Counted from the first letter of the stretch, positions 34,636 through 45,652 are shown. The stretch: 64,000 nucleotides of DNA from an uncultured Actinomycetes bacterium (GCA_903874965.1 CAIQUD010000054.1:37601-101600), one strand, 5' to 3'. A program made the numbers and translations. The notes: a model not told the origin generated them from the letters alone.

Positions 34636-35775
34636 GTGCACGTCGTCGAGCGCTCCATGCGCCCCCAACTGCCGAGGTCACCGAAGTGGGCCCAAAACCT
34701 GCTTCGATTGGGACTCGTTCCTGTGGCCATCTGCGCACTCGTCATTTCGGCGACCTCAGCACCACGTCCTGCTTCGGCTGCCCCGATTAGCGATCTTCAG
34801 GCACAGGCGCAGAGTTTGGCGCAGCAAGTCAATGCCACCAATGCCCGAATTTCGGCACTTGCGGAGCAATACAACGGTGCGATCTACCGGCAGGGCCTCT
34901 TGAGGGTGAAGATCGCGGCAACCCAGAAGGGCATCGCTGATGATCAGGCTTCAGTGACGCAGAACGAACTGCTCCTTCGGCAAGCTGCGATCAATGCCTA
35001 CGTCAATGACGGAGCATCAACGGCAAGCTCCACCATCTTTTCGGCTAACGACAACCAGGCAGTCACCACGCAGCTCTACCACCGCGTTGCCGCAAACACG
35101 GTTGCTGACGCGGTTGCAGGACTCACTACCGCTGTTGATCAATTGAACGCGAAGAAGGCGTCATTGAAGCAGCAAGTGGCATCAGTCGAGGCGCAAGCAA
35201 GTGCAGCCGCTTCAGCCAAGCAGCAAGCCGATCAACTCTCTGGACAACTCTCGTCGAAGCTGGCCAGCGTGAAGGGTGCCCTCGCTCAAGCCTTGGCTGC
35301 GCAACAAGCTGCGATTGTTGCAGCCCAGGCACGGGCTGCCCAGGAAGCCATTCACAATGCGCAAAGTGGTGGCGGATCAAGCGGCGGAACACCTCAGGTT
35401 CCAATCATCCCTCCCCCGTCGACTGGACATGGCAGTGAAGTTGCCAGTGCCGCTGAGCGGTATCTCGGCGTTCCCTATGTCTGGGGTGGAAGCTCCCCAA
35501 GTGGCATGGATTGTTCAGGTCTCGTCATCTTGGCGTATGCCTCTATCGGGATCAGCCTTCCCCACTTCTCGGGTGCGCAATTCGCCATGTCGACTCCGGT
35601 TCCCATTAGCGACCTCCAGCCAGGTGACCTCTTGTTCTACGGACCAGGTGGTAGCGAGCACGTCTCGATTTACCTCGGGGGCGGCATGATGGTTGAAGCG
35701 CCACACACGGGCGCTGTTGTTTGGAATGCACCAGTGCGATTTGGCTGGGACTTCGTTGGCGCTGGTCGAATCTGA
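34636..35775 (+). CDS. Secreted NlpC/P60 peptidoglycan hydrolase with coiled coil
   Basis: A 379-residue exported cell-wall hydrolase. A basic start and hydrophobic helix (LVPVAICALVISATSA) ending in APRPASAAP form a Sec signal. Residues about 50-240 are a long Ala- and Gln-rich coiled coil, like RipA/RipC or PcsB regulators. A Gly/Pro linker leads to the NlpC/P60 domain with Cys in SGMDCSGLVILAYAS, His in SEHVSIYLGGG and a third polar site in EAPHTG. The GTG at 34636 follows AGAGG; an ATG at 34657 is also possible. Such enzymes cut septal peptidoglycan peptide stems under control of the coiled coil. Confidence 0.9.
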   Translation: MHVVERSMRPQLPRSPKWAQNLLRLGLVPVAICALVISATSAPRPASAAPISDLQAQAQSLAQQVNATNARISALAEQYNGAIYRQGLLRVKIAATQKGIADDQASVTQNELLLRQAAINAYVNDGASTASSTIFSANDNQAVTTQLYHRVAANTVADAVAGLTTAVDQLNAKKASLKQQVASVEAQASAAASAKQQADQLSGQLSSKLASVKGALAQALAAQQAAIVAAQARAAQEAIHNAQSGGGSSGGTPQVPIIPPPSTGHGSEVASAAERYLGVPYVWGGSSPSGMDCSGLVILAYASIGISLPHFSGAQFAMSTPVPISDLQPGDLLFYGPGGSEHVSIYLGGGMMVEAPHTGAVVWNAPVRFGWDFVGAGRI

Positions 35776-35813
35776 TCCGGCCGCAACACTTCATGCTGCG
35801 ACGATAAGCACCC

Positions 35814-36641
35814 ATGGAACCCATTCCTGTTGTTCTCCATCTGGGGCCGCTCTCGGTTCATACGTATGGCATTGGTCTCGCCATCACCTTTTACGTCGCC
35901 TCTCGCTACTTCGTCTATCGGCTGAGTAAGGCTGGGCTCCCTACTGAGTGGGTCCCGGGATTTGTGATCGCCGTCATCTGCTCAGCCATTGTCGGGGCAC
36001 GAGCAATGCACGTGGTTGCCAACTGGTCGTACTACCAGGACCATCTCGCACAAATCCCTGCAATTTGGCAGGGGGGTCTCTCCAGTTTTGGCGGACTGCT
36101 CCTGGCCGTTCCCGTTGGCATCGTGTTTGCACACCGTTCGTGTCCACAAATAGGAACGCTTCGGGGACTCGATCTCGTCGCTCCCGTCCTCATGGCCGCA
36201 TGGGCCATGGGTCGACTCCTCGGACCTCAGCTGATGGTCGCTGGTGGTGGACATCCTTCAACTGCGTGGTTCGCCATGTCCTATGCGGGACAAGATGGTC
36301 GACGAGTCCCTGTTCCCATCATTCAAGCCATGGAAGATGCAACGACCTATGGCATCTTGTTGCTCACCGAGAAGCGCCTACGGAGCAGTCGACCTGCCCG
36401 ATTGACCGGTACCTATCCAGCCGGAGCGGTCACCGCTCTGGCAATGGTTTTGTGGGGCGTCAGCAGGTGGGCCGACGAGAAGCACCTTCTCGATGGCGGT
36501 ACCAATCTCGGTTCGCGCCTTGTCGAAGCAGCAAGCTTGGCGCTGATTCTCGGCGGAACGATTCTCGGTGCTCGGTGCGCCAGCAACTGGCGGAAAGCAC
36601 TGCTTGCGGTTCCAGGGCCTCTCGAGGCCCTGAAGGACTGA
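35814..36641 (+). CDS. Lgt-family membrane protein lacking key catalytic residues
   Basis: A 275-residue multi-pass membrane protein related to prolipoprotein diacylglyceryl transferase. VHTYGIGLAITFYVASRYF and IWQGGLSSFGGLLLAVPVG match the family pattern HGG-L-x-F-x-GG, and GRLLGPQLMVAGGG stands where GRxGNFxNxE is expected. The catalytic His before GG is Gln here, and the Asn and Glu of the signature are missing, so lipid transfer as in Lgt is doubtful. It might act on another substrate or be a regulatory paralogue. The ATG at 35814 is plain; its end abuts the convergent SDR gene. Confidence 0.75.
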   Translation: MEPIPVVLHLGPLSVHTYGIGLAITFYVASRYFVYRLSKAGLPTEWVPGFVIAVICSAIVGARAMHVVANWSYYQDHLAQIPAIWQGGLSSFGGLLLAVPVGIVFAHRSCPQIGTLRGLDLVAPVLMAAWAMGRLLGPQLMVAGGGHPSTAWFAMSYAGQDGRRVPVPIIQAMEDATTYGILLLTEKRLRSSRPARLTGTYPAGAVTALAMVLWGVSRWADEKHLLDGGTNLGSRLVEAASLALILGGTILGARCASNWRKALLAVPGPLEALKD

Positions 36642-37544
36642 CTAGGAGTTTGCCTTCTCCGCCGCAGCCTTTCGGTAGGCCTCAAGCTTGTCAATAATGG
36701 TGAGGCGCTCAACGCTCACCTCTCCGTCAAGGCGACCAGCAATTTCTTCGGGTGTCCAACGCTCTTCGGTGAACATCGACCGAACTTCTTCTGGTTGGTT
36801 CCATACCGAGATTCGCTTGCCGACCACCGTGTAAATCTGTCCGGTGACGTGCTTTGCTTGGTCAGAAAGTAGATAGACGACCATTGGCGCGATGTCCTCA
36901 GGGTCACCCATCTCATCGAGTTCCATTGGAACATTGGCCGACATGCGTGTTCGAGCAACAGGGGCAATCGCATTCGACGTGATGTTGTAGCGGTAGAGAC
37001 CTGCAGCAGCAGAACGCACGAGGGAAACGATTCCACCCTTGGCTGCGGAGTAGTTCGCCTGGGCAACGGAACCTGCGAATGCCCCGGAAGTGAACCCAAT
37101 CAGGGCTCCACCAGTTTCTTGCTTCCTCATAACCGCAGAGGCGGCGCGGAACAAGGTGAAGTGACCCTTCAGGTGAACTGCGATCACGGCGTCCCACTCA
37201 TCTTCGGACATGTTGAAGAGCATGCGCTCACGGAGGATGCCGGCGACACAGACGACACCGTCAATGCGTCCCCACGCGTCCATTGCGGCCTGGACGACGT
37301 GTGAACCACCTTCCATGGTCGACACGTCATCGGCGACGGCAATGGCTTCCCCGCCAAGGGCAACGATTTCAGCGACAACAGCATCGGCAACTGCGGAAGT
37401 GGGATCTTCTCCTGCCATCCCTACGCCATAGTCAGCAACGACCACCTTGCCGCCTTCGGCCGCAACGGCGAGAGCAACGGCACGACCAATGCCGTTGCCG
37501 GCTCCAGTGATCGCGACGACCTTTCCTTCAAGAAAATTCCCCAT
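36642..37544 (-). CDS. Short-chain dehydrogenase/reductase, steroid 17-beta-HSD4-like group
   Basis: A 300-residue NAD(P)-dependent SDR: cofactor loop ITGAGNGIGRA, catalytic Tyr and Lys in YSAAKGG, and Ser region GFTSGAFAGS. The loop VVADYGVGMAGEDPTS and the long C-terminal extension after QIYTVVGKRISVWNQPEE match the multifunctional-enzyme type 2 group, which includes mycobacterial SDRs of the cholesterol regulon. The ATG at 37544 follows GGGGG. It is divergent from the acyl-CoA synthetase with a KstR-like palindrome between them. Confidence 0.85.
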   Translation of the reverse strand: MGNFLEGKVVAITGAGNGIGRAVALAVAAEGGKVVVADYGVGMAGEDPTSAVADAVVAEIVALGGEAIAVADDVSTMEGGSHVVQAAMDAWGRIDGVVCVAGILRERMLFNMSEDEWDAVIAVHLKGHFTLFRAASAVMRKQETGGALIGFTSGAFAGSVAQANYSAAKGGIVSLVRSAAAGLYRYNITSNAIAPVARTRMSANVPMELDEMGDPEDIAPMVVYLLSDQAKHVTGQIYTVVGKRISVWNQPEEVRSMFTEERWTPEEIAGRLDGEVSVERLTIIDKLEAYRKAAAEKANS

Positions 37545-37604
37545 TGCAGCCCCCAAGTAGTGAGATCGAACGAGGGCCAGATTACCCCGTTGGTCGAGAT
37601 GCGG

Positions 37605-37618
37605 TAGAACGTGTTCTA
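37605..37618. promoter_or_regulatory. KstR-like operator between the SDR and acyl-CoA synthetase genes
   Basis: TAGAACGTGTTCTA is an inverted repeat of TAGAAC and GTTCTA around two central bases. It agrees at every fixed position with TnnAACnnGTTnnA, the operator of KstR, the TetR-type repressor of cholesterol catabolism genes in mycobacteria and rhodococci. It is 47 bases before the synthetase ATG and 60 before the SDR ATG, so one dimer could control both. Confidence 0.6.
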
Positions 37619-37665
37619 GCAAGTGAGCAAGAGCGGAGGTGCTTTGCTCATCAAGGAGGGGAATC

Positions 37666-39219
37666 ATGGGCGATCTCGGATTTTGGGCAATAGCGCAGGA
37701 GCACCCGGACCATCTGGCACTGGTTGCCCCTGATGGCCAGGAACTGACAGCGGGCGAGTTGCTTGGGCGCTCAAATCAGGTCGTCCACGCGCTGCGCGGA
37801 TTCGGCCTTGTGCCTGGAGATGTTGTGGCGACATTGCTCCCGAACGGCATTGAATACCTCGAGCTCTACCTCGCTTGTCTGCAGGCCGGCTGGTATCTCG
37901 TTCCGATCAACCACCACTTGGTTGGACCTGAAATTGGCTACATACTTTCTGACTCCGGGGCGAAGGTCTTCGTCGCGCATGAGCGATTCGAAGACGCTGC
38001 TCTCATTGCCGCCGAAGAAGCAGAGATCGCGTCGAGCACGTGCCTAGTTGTTGGCGAAATCCTCGGCTTCAATGACTATGCCCGGCTTCGTTCAAACCAA
38101 CCAACAACGAACCCAGAGCACCGAACCCTCGGTGATGTCATGAATTACACCTCGGGAACAACCGGAAAGCCAAAGGGCGTCTACCGCAAGTTGTCCGGCA
38201 TTGTTCCGGAAGAAGGTGCGCTCGGACTCGTTGGACTGCTGTTCCTCTTCGGGATCATGCCGGAAGATGGCAACGTCCACATCATTGGTTCGCCGCTCTA
38301 TCACACTGCCGTGACGAGATTTGGTGGGGCATCGCTCCACATGGGCCACACCATTGTCTTGATGGACAAGTGGACGCCAGAAGCCATGTTGCAGCTGATT
38401 GAGAAATACCACGTGACGACGAGCCACATGGTGCCCACTCAGTTCCATCGCCTGCTGGAGCTTCCCGAGGCCACCCGAGCGAAGTACGACGTTTCAAGTC
38501 TCCGCCACATGATCCACGCCGCCGCTCCGTGTCCAATTGACACCAAGCGAAAGATGATCGAGTGGTGGGGAGAATCCATCGACGAGTACTACGCCGCCTC
38601 TGAGGGTGGAGGCTCGGTCGTCAATGCAAAGGACTGGCTGACGAAGCCCGGAACCGTCGGACGTGCGTGGCCAAATGCCGAGCTCGCCATTTTCGACGAC
38701 GAGGGAACGCGTCTCGAAGAGCCAGGAGCCATTGGGACGGTCTACATGGCAATGGCGAATTCCAGCTTTGAGTACCACAAGGATAAAGAAAAGACCGAGA
38801 AGAACCGAATCGGTGCGTTCTTTACTGTTGGAGATATTGGTTACCTCGATGAGGACGGTTTCCTCTTCCTCTGCGATCGGAAGTCCGACATGATCATCTC
38901 TGGTGGGGCGAATATCTACCCAGCAGAGATCGAAGCCGTCTTTCACGGAAACGACAAGGTCGCGGACGTCGCGGTGTTCGGCATTCCGGATGATGACTGG
39001 GGTGAGCGAGTGCACGCGGTTGTCGAGCCTGTTGCCGGCGTTACCGGAGACGCAGCCCTCGAAGCGGAACTCCTTGCCTACTGTGCCGACAAGTTGGCAA
39101 AGTTCAAGACCCCAAAGGCAATCGACTTCCAAGAGAGCCTTCCACGTGACCCCTCAGGCAAGCTCTACAAGCGGAAACTACGTGATCCATTTTGGGAAGG
39201 TCGAGAACGAGCAATCTAG
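37666..39219 (+). CDS. Acyl-CoA synthetase (FadD-like)
   Basis: A 517-residue adenylate-forming enzyme that activates a carboxylic acid to its CoA thioester. The P-loop is NYTSGTTGKPKGVYRK, the A5 region EYYAASEGG, the hinge DIGYLDEDGFLFLCDRKSDM, and the catalytic Lys lies in DPSGKLYKRKLR. The ATG at 37666 follows AAGGAGGGG. The substrate is unknown; neighbours suggest an isoprenoid or steroid-derived acid. It is followed without gap by an SRPBCC gene. Confidence 0.9.
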   Translation: MGDLGFWAIAQEHPDHLALVAPDGQELTAGELLGRSNQVVHALRGFGLVPGDVVATLLPNGIEYLELYLACLQAGWYLVPINHHLVGPEIGYILSDSGAKVFVAHERFEDAALIAAEEAEIASSTCLVVGEILGFNDYARLRSNQPTTNPEHRTLGDVMNYTSGTTGKPKGVYRKLSGIVPEEGALGLVGLLFLFGIMPEDGNVHIIGSPLYHTAVTRFGGASLHMGHTIVLMDKWTPEAMLQLIEKYHVTTSHMVPTQFHRLLELPEATRAKYDVSSLRHMIHAAAPCPIDTKRKMIEWWGESIDEYYAASEGGGSVVNAKDWLTKPGTVGRAWPNAELAIFDDEGTRLEEPGAIGTVYMAMANSSFEYHKDKEKTEKNRIGAFFTVGDIGYLDEDGFLFLCDRKSDMIISGGANIYPAEIEAVFHGNDKVADVAVFGIPDDDWGERVHAVVEPVAGVTGDAALEAELLAYCADKLAKFKTPKAIDFQESLPRDPSGKLYKRKLRDPFWEGRERAI

Positions 39220-39654
39220 ATGGCACCGCTTCGAAGCTTCGTGGTGAGCGGGACCACCTCTGCCAAGCCTGACGAGATCTGGAAGCTCATCTCCGACGGC
39301 ATGACCTGGCCGGCATGGTCGCCAATTGGCTCGTGCACTCGTGAAGGACTTGACGTACTCGGCAACGAGCAGGTTGGCACCTTCAGAACGTTCAAAACTG
39401 GCTTCGTCGCAAGTTACGAAGAAGTCACGGCAATTGAAGTGGAGCGGAAGTTCACGTACTCCCTCCGAAAGGGCATGCCGCTCCTCGATCACGAAGCATC
39501 CATTGAACTCTTGGAACAGGGAGACAAAACGCTGGTCACTTGGTCAGAAACTTTTCGACCAAAGATCCCCATGACAGGAGCCTTCTACGAGTGGTTCCTT
39601 CGCTCCTTTATTACCAAGTGCCTGAATGGGCTCTTGAAGGCTGCGAGTCGTTAA
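39220..39654 (+). CDS. SRPBCC (polyketide cyclase/START-like) family protein
   Basis: A 144-residue helix-grip fold protein. It starts with a beta strand and the helix KPDEIWKLISDGMTWPAWSPIG, then antiparallel strands and a last long helix (YEWFLRSFITKCLNGLLKAA), all typical of hydrophobic-ligand binding SRPBCC proteins. The ATG directly follows the TAG of the synthetase gene, so the two are co-transcribed. Ligand unknown. Confidence 0.8.
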   Translation: MAPLRSFVVSGTTSAKPDEIWKLISDGMTWPAWSPIGSCTREGLDVLGNEQVGTFRTFKTGFVASYEEVTAIEVERKFTYSLRKGMPLLDHEASIELLEQGDKTLVTWSETFRPKIPMTGAFYEWFLRSFITKCLNGLLKAASR

Positions 39655-40415
39655 CCCTCTGCGTCTTCGGGACGCAGTCCGTTCTCCGCTGTTCCGTCAA
39701 CGAAGCTTGCAAGTTCAGGGTCAAGCACTCCCCTGCCTGCGCGCTCCGCATTCGCTGACACAATTCCGAGCATTTGATTCGGAGGAACTTCGATGAACAA
39801 GCCTTCGGCCTCTGCGGTTACGACGCCGTTACAAGAGATGGTTGCCTTCGTCAGGATCTTTCGGCCTTCTTGATGCTGAAAGCGTGCCTCGAGATCGAGA
39901 TCCATGAGCAGTGGAGTTGGCTTGCGATATCGAACGGTGAGCGTTCCCGTCATCCCTGCGTGACCCGAGATGATGTTGGCGTTGCCAAGCAATTCATCAA
40001 AGAGCAGTGAAATCACGCCGCCATGGACACACGTTGGTGGACCTTCATACGCGAGCGGCACATTGGCCAGGCCTCGAATCATTGGGGTCCCGTCTTCGGT
40101 GACATCCGCCCAGTATTTGACCGGGACCGACAAGGGATTCGCATGTCCAGCCATTGGAGAGGTCCAGAAGTAGTCCTGAGGATGACCTTCGGCGATCGGA
40201 TGACCACGAGGCCGTCGTCCCGGCGACGCCGCAGCTTCAAGATCGCTCGCCATTGCTTCGAGCGATTTAGCGGCAGACGTCAAGGCAGCATCGTCGACCA
40301 CGCGACCTACTGCCAGATTGATCAAGACTCGAAGTGCTGCGGCGAAACGATTCTGCGGTGAAGGCCGAACGGAGAACGGCTCTTCATTTCGAGAAGCTGC
40401 GGGCGTCTCGCTCAT
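39651..40415 (-). CDS. PaaI-type hotdog thioesterase
   Basis: A 254-residue protein. The C-terminal half is a hotdog domain with the active-site region CVHGGVISLLFDELLGNAN and TGTLTVRYRKPTPL, as in acyl-CoA thioesterases of the PaaI/YbgC2 group. The N-terminal 90 residues form an additional helical part. It is last in the leftward unit FadA5-like, EchA19-like, thioesterase, and its start overlaps the EchA19-like stop by four bases. Confidence 0.83.
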   Translation of the reverse strand: MSETPAASRNEEPFSVRPSPQNRFAAALRVLINLAVGRVVDDAALTSAAKSLEAMASDLEAAASPGRRPRGHPIAEGHPQDYFWTSPMAGHANPLSVPVKYWADVTEDGTPMIRGLANVPLAYEGPPTCVHGGVISLLFDELLGNANIISGHAGMTGTLTVRYRKPTPLLMDLDLEARFQHQEGRKILTKATISCNGVVTAEAEGLFIEVPPNQMLGIVSANAERAGRGVLDPELASFVDGTAENGLRPEDAEG

Positions 40416-41209
40416 TTCTTTTGGAAGTTCGGTGGACGCTTCTCGGCGAAGGCCAACATCCCTTCCTTTGAGTCATCGGTGGCAAAGATGGGCCAGCCAT
40501 GTTCGAGTTCGCGAGTGAGGCCATCCACCTCACTCATTCCTTCAGTTTCGGTCACCGATCGGAGCACGGCTTCAACGGACAGTGGCGCATTGGCAGCGAT
40601 CATGTTGCCAAGTTCCATTGCCTTGTCGAGTGCCGTGCCATCTGGAACCACATGGCCAATCAGCCCAACGGCTTTCGCTTCTTGGGCTGCCATGTGCCTT
40701 CCGGTGAGCAGGAGATCCATCGCAACCGTGTACGGAATCTGACGCCGAAGTCGAACCGTTGATCCACCGAGTGGGAAAAGTCCGCGTGCAACTTCCGTCA
40801 CGCCGAATACCGCGGATTCACCAGCAACTCGAATGTGGGTTGCTTGGAGGATCTCGGTGCCACCAGCGAGCGCGTAACCCTCGACTGCCGCAATGAGTGG
40901 CTTTCGCAAGCTGTAGTGACGCAACAGCGCTTTCCAGTGCAAGTCCGGATCTTCCGCCATGCGTTGTTGGTAGATCGCATCCTCAGGATTATCGGAACGC
41001 TTCAGATCCATGCCGGAACAGAAGGTTCCTCCTGCGCCGGTGAGAATTGCGCAACGAATGTCGTCATTCGAGTCGATCTCGTTCCAGGCATCAACCATCC
41101 CAACGAGCATCGGGACGCTCAACGCGTTCTTCTTCTCTGGACGATTCATCGTGACAACGGCAACGTGTCCCCGCACCTCGAAGGTGAGATTCTCTGTTCC
41201 AATTGCCAT
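40412..41209 (-). CDS. Enoyl-CoA hydratase, EchA19-like
   Basis: A 265-residue crotonase. Segments VAVVTMNRPEKKNALS, CAILTGAGGTFCSGMDLK, KPLIAAVEGYALAGGTEILQ, IRVAGESAVFGVTE and LLLTGRHMAAQEAKAVGLIG match very closely my memory of mycobacterial EchA19, which hydrates steroid side-chain enoyl-CoA. The Glu in THIRVAGESAVFG is the usual second catalytic site region. It starts five bases after the thiolase stop, with GAGCGGA as ribosome site. Confidence 0.88.
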   Translation of the reverse strand: MAIGTENLTFEVRGHVAVVTMNRPEKKNALSVPMLVGMVDAWNEIDSNDDIRCAILTGAGGTFCSGMDLKRSDNPEDAIYQQRMAEDPDLHWKALLRHYSLRKPLIAAVEGYALAGGTEILQATHIRVAGESAVFGVTEVARGLFPLGGSTVRLRRQIPYTVAMDLLLTGRHMAAQEAKAVGLIGHVVPDGTALDKAMELGNMIAANAPLSVEAVLRSVTETEGMSEVDGLTRELEHGWPIFATDDSKEGMLAFAEKRPPNFQKK

Positions 41210-41213
41210 AGTG

Positions 41214-42731
<1,518 letters not shown>

Positions 42732-43418
42732 GTGTCGACTACTTCCATGACCTCAACCAATCTGCACATCCATTTTCTCCTCGATCGATCGGGTTCCATG
42801 GCTTCAATCGCCTCAGATGTCATTGGTGGCTTCAATCAGTTCCTCAAGGGGCAGAAAGCAAACGGGTCGGACGCGGTGATGACGCTGGTCCAGTTCGACA
42901 GCCAAGATCCACAAGAGGTGCTCGTTGACGCCCTCCCAATCAGAACCGTGAAGCGGCTCAGCAGTTCAACGTTCGTCCCAAGAGGATCGACGCCATTGTT
43001 CGATGCACTTGGCCAACTGCTTTCCAATGCATCTTCCCGAGTGGCTTCACGCGCCAAAGAGGGACTCCGTCCCGAGGAACAGCTAGTCGTGCTCTTCACC
43101 GATGGTGAAGAGAACGCAAGCACGGAGTTTTCCCTCAAGGCGATTCGAAAGCTGATCACCACCAAGGAGGCACTCGGTTGGGGATTTCTCTACCTCGGTG
43201 CGAATCAGGATGCCTTTCAATCTGGTGGTGACTTGGGAATCTCACGGGGCAACATTTCGAACTTCGCTGCGGATTCAGTTGGAAGTGCCTTGGCATTTCA
43301 AGATCTCGATGCGAACATCTCCGCTCATCGCGCCTTCTTGCGAAGCGGTGGCGAGCGAAAGACTTCGGATCTCTTGAGCCAGCGCCTTGCCGAAGAGGAT
43401 TTCAACGAGCGGACATAG
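42732..43418 (+). CDS. VWA domain protein
   Basis: A 228-residue soluble von Willebrand A domain. The metal-ion site is complete: DRSGSM (DxSxS) at the first strand, the Thr region VPRGSTPLFDAL and FTDGEEN. No signal or membrane helix is visible. The C-terminal part is helical (DLDANISAHRAFL). Such stand-alone VWA proteins are seen near stress or ATPase systems, but no partner is nearby. The GTG at 42732 is chosen over upstream starts because GGGAG precedes it by six bases. Confidence 0.83.
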   Translation: MSTTSMTSTNLHIHFLLDRSGSMASIASDVIGGFNQFLKGQKANGSDAVMTLVQFDSQDPQEVLVDALPIRTVKRLSSSTFVPRGSTPLFDALGQLLSNASSRVASRAKEGLRPEEQLVVLFTDGEENASTEFSLKAIRKLITTKEALGWGFLYLGANQDAFQSGGDLGISRGNISNFAADSVGSALAFQDLDANISAHRAFLRSGGERKTSDLLSQRLAEEDFNERT

Positions 43419-43479
43419 TTGGACGACGCACCAAAACTTCTGCGAAGGTAAAGACCGTTCAGCGATCGCAGGGGGAACG

Positions 43480-44277
43480 ATGCAGGAATATCCAGTCAAA
43501 GTCGGCAGCATGTTGTTCACGATGGTGGACCCAAACGTCGGTCACGAAGTTGCTTACAACCGCTGGTATGAGCGAGACCACTTCTATGGCGGTTGCATGG
43601 TCGGTCCTTGGATTCTTGCGGGAAGTCGTTGGGTGTCGCCAAGAACGCTGAAGGACAAGCGCTTCCCTACAACGTCTCCCTTCGCAGAGCCGGTCGATGC
43701 CGGCAGCTACGTCGCGATCTACTTCATTCACGCTGGCCACGTGAAGGAGCATTTCGACTGGGCGGGGAAGCAAGTAGTCGAGCTCTACAAAGACGGACGT
43801 GGCTTTGCCGAACGAAGCCACGCGCATACGTGCCTCTATGACTTTGCTGACGCCGTCTATGCCCCGGATGAAACCGTCTCGATCGAACTGGCACTCGATC
43901 ACCGATTCAAGGGAATGTTCACCATCGTCACCGAGCCAAGCGACGACACAAGTGACGAAGCGCACTTGGCCGAAGTGCAGTCAACCCTTGCAAGCCAACT
44001 CTTTACCGATCCGGCCGTCCGTATTGTTTCCTCGTGGCGCCTTCGAGGCGATGGCGTGAAGGGGGAAGGTGCCCCTATGAAGCTCGGCACTGACGGGGGG
44101 AATGATCGGAGATTGGTCAACCTCGTGTTCGTGAATTCGCCAGACGGATCGGCATGGGACGTTGCTCGCGCTGCCGCCGATGCGCTCGATGAGAGCGGTG
44201 TCGCAAAGGTCACGTTTGCAAGCCCGTGGTATCCAACCAACATTGGGACTGACGACTTCACCGACCAGCTCTGGTAG
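43480..44277 (+). CDS. Dimeric alpha/beta-barrel-like (EthD-like) protein of unknown function
   Basis: A 265-residue protein. The start GSMLFTMVDPNVGHEVAYNR followed by WYERDHF resembles ferredoxin-like EthD or dabb domains, where the motif NRWYxxxH begins the first helix. A second such domain seems to follow residue 190 (RLVNLVFVNSPDGSAWDVAR), so it may be a tandem repeat. No catalytic motif is clear. The ATG follows GGGGGAAC. Function unknown; the lipid-gene surroundings are the only clue. Confidence 0.72.
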   Translation: MQEYPVKVGSMLFTMVDPNVGHEVAYNRWYERDHFYGGCMVGPWILAGSRWVSPRTLKDKRFPTTSPFAEPVDAGSYVAIYFIHAGHVKEHFDWAGKQVVELYKDGRGFAERSHAHTCLYDFADAVYAPDETVSIELALDHRFKGMFTIVTEPSDDTSDEAHLAEVQSTLASQLFTDPAVRIVSSWRLRGDGVKGEGAPMKLGTDGGNDRRLVNLVFVNSPDGSAWDVARAAADALDESGVAKVTFASPWYPTNIGTDDFTDQLW

Positions 44278-44350
44278 TTCTGTAGGTTCGCACTCAGAAT
44301 CCCTTCAGTTGAGGGCGTCAATCGCCTCCAGAACCTTCTACTTTTAACTG

Positions 44351-45652
44351 ATGGCGACTTCTGCCCAGATCAAGCCAACTTCGGCGTCTCGAAAGAACGC
44401 GTTGAAGACTCGTCGAGCGTTTGAGATCTCGCCTCGAATTGTTGCGGGCATTCTCGTACTTGGAATTCTTGGACTCCTCGTCACTGCATGGTTCGTCCAT
44501 CAGCCCACCGGCTTTCGCCCTTGGCTCTTCGAAAACCGTTATGTCAACGTTTTCGATGACCTCCTAGCTCGTCGCCAGCAAATCTTGACCCTGAAGGCCA
44601 CGGGGAATATTTATGAACCCTTTGGCGCGCAGGCATTCACCTACCCTCCTGGGGCAATCTTTGCGTTCTACTGGACCACATGGATTGGTGTTTCCGCCGT
44701 TCCCCTGACTTGGACCGTGCTGTCACTTGGCTCAATGGCCGCTTCATTCGCGATGGTGCTTCGCTCCTTTCATCGAATAAAGCGCACGCTTGCCTTTGCT
44801 CTTGGCTGTTGGCTCACCCTTCTCACCTTGGCGTTCTATCCACCGTTCGCAGAAGGCATTGAATTCGGGCAGCTCGCGCCAATGATTCTTTCGTTAGTTC
44901 TCCTTGATGAATTGATTGTTCGAGGAAAAAAGCGTGGAATTGCAGTTGGCTTGGCAAGTGCCATCAAGCTCTACCCGCTGGTGTTCGTTGTCGCTTGGGC
45001 AATTCGCCGACAGTGGAGAGATGTTGCAACGGCGCTAGGGACATTCTTCGGCGCTACCTTGTTTGCTTCCCTTCTGTGGCCGAAGAGCGGACGGAGTTTC
45101 TTCGTCGATCTGCTTTGGAATGGCAAGGACTTCCAACACATGTCGGACAACGTCGCAACGTTCGTTGCGAGTCAAAGCGTTTCGGCGATACTGACGAGGC
45201 CTCCGATTGGACTCTCCACTCAAGGCCAACTTCCTGCCTATTTCCTTGCTGGCGTCCTTGGACTGCTTGCCCTCTACGGCGCACACCACCTCTGGCTACA
45301 AGGAGCCCGCCTTTCCTCAGCAGTCATCCTGCTCACGGCGTCGTCGGTTTGTAGTCCAGTTGCATGGGACCACTACTTTTCATACGCACCGCTTGTTTGG
45401 TGGGTAGCAGTTGAGGCAGGAAGTCGGAGTCGACTTAGAGTTGCGTCAATCGTTGCAGGGGCCGTCTGGCTCGTTCCATGGAACTTCTTTCGACGTGAGC
45501 CTTCTACCACTCCATGGATTGCCTTCTACGAATTCATCTCGAGAAATGCCATTGGTTTCGCGGCAATTGCGTTGATTCTCGCCGCAGCGTTCGATGCGTG
45601 GCGCCCACGTCAGGTCGAAGTTCCCGCCCAAGAGCTCTCGTTGGCGGCTTGA
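44351..45652 (+). CDS. GT87 family (DUF2029) integral membrane glycosyltransferase
   Basis: A 433-residue polytopic membrane protein. After a cytoplasmic basic start it has about ten hydrophobic helices. FTYPPGAIFAFY and EGIEFGQLAPMILSLVLLDE, then SAIKLYPLVFVVAWAIRR, are hallmarks of GT87 polyprenyl-phosphate-mannose dependent mannosyltransferases, which decorate PIM, lipoarabinomannan or other wall glycans on the outer face. TACTTT at 44339-44344 is six bases before the ATG, so expression is probably leaderless. Confidence 0.88.
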   Translation: MATSAQIKPTSASRKNALKTRRAFEISPRIVAGILVLGILGLLVTAWFVHQPTGFRPWLFENRYVNVFDDLLARRQQILTLKATGNIYEPFGAQAFTYPPGAIFAFYWTTWIGVSAVPLTWTVLSLGSMAASFAMVLRSFHRIKRTLAFALGCWLTLLTLAFYPPFAEGIEFGQLAPMILSLVLLDELIVRGKKRGIAVGLASAIKLYPLVFVVAWAIRRQWRDVATALGTFFGATLFASLLWPKSGRSFFVDLLWNGKDFQHMSDNVATFVASQSVSAILTRPPIGLSTQGQLPAYFLAGVLGLLALYGAHHLWLQGARLSSAVILLTASSVCSPVAWDHYFSYAPLVWWVAVEAGSRSRLRVASIVAGAVWLVPWNFFRREPSTTPWIAFYEFISRNAIGFAAIALILAAAFDAWRPRQVEVPAQELSLAA

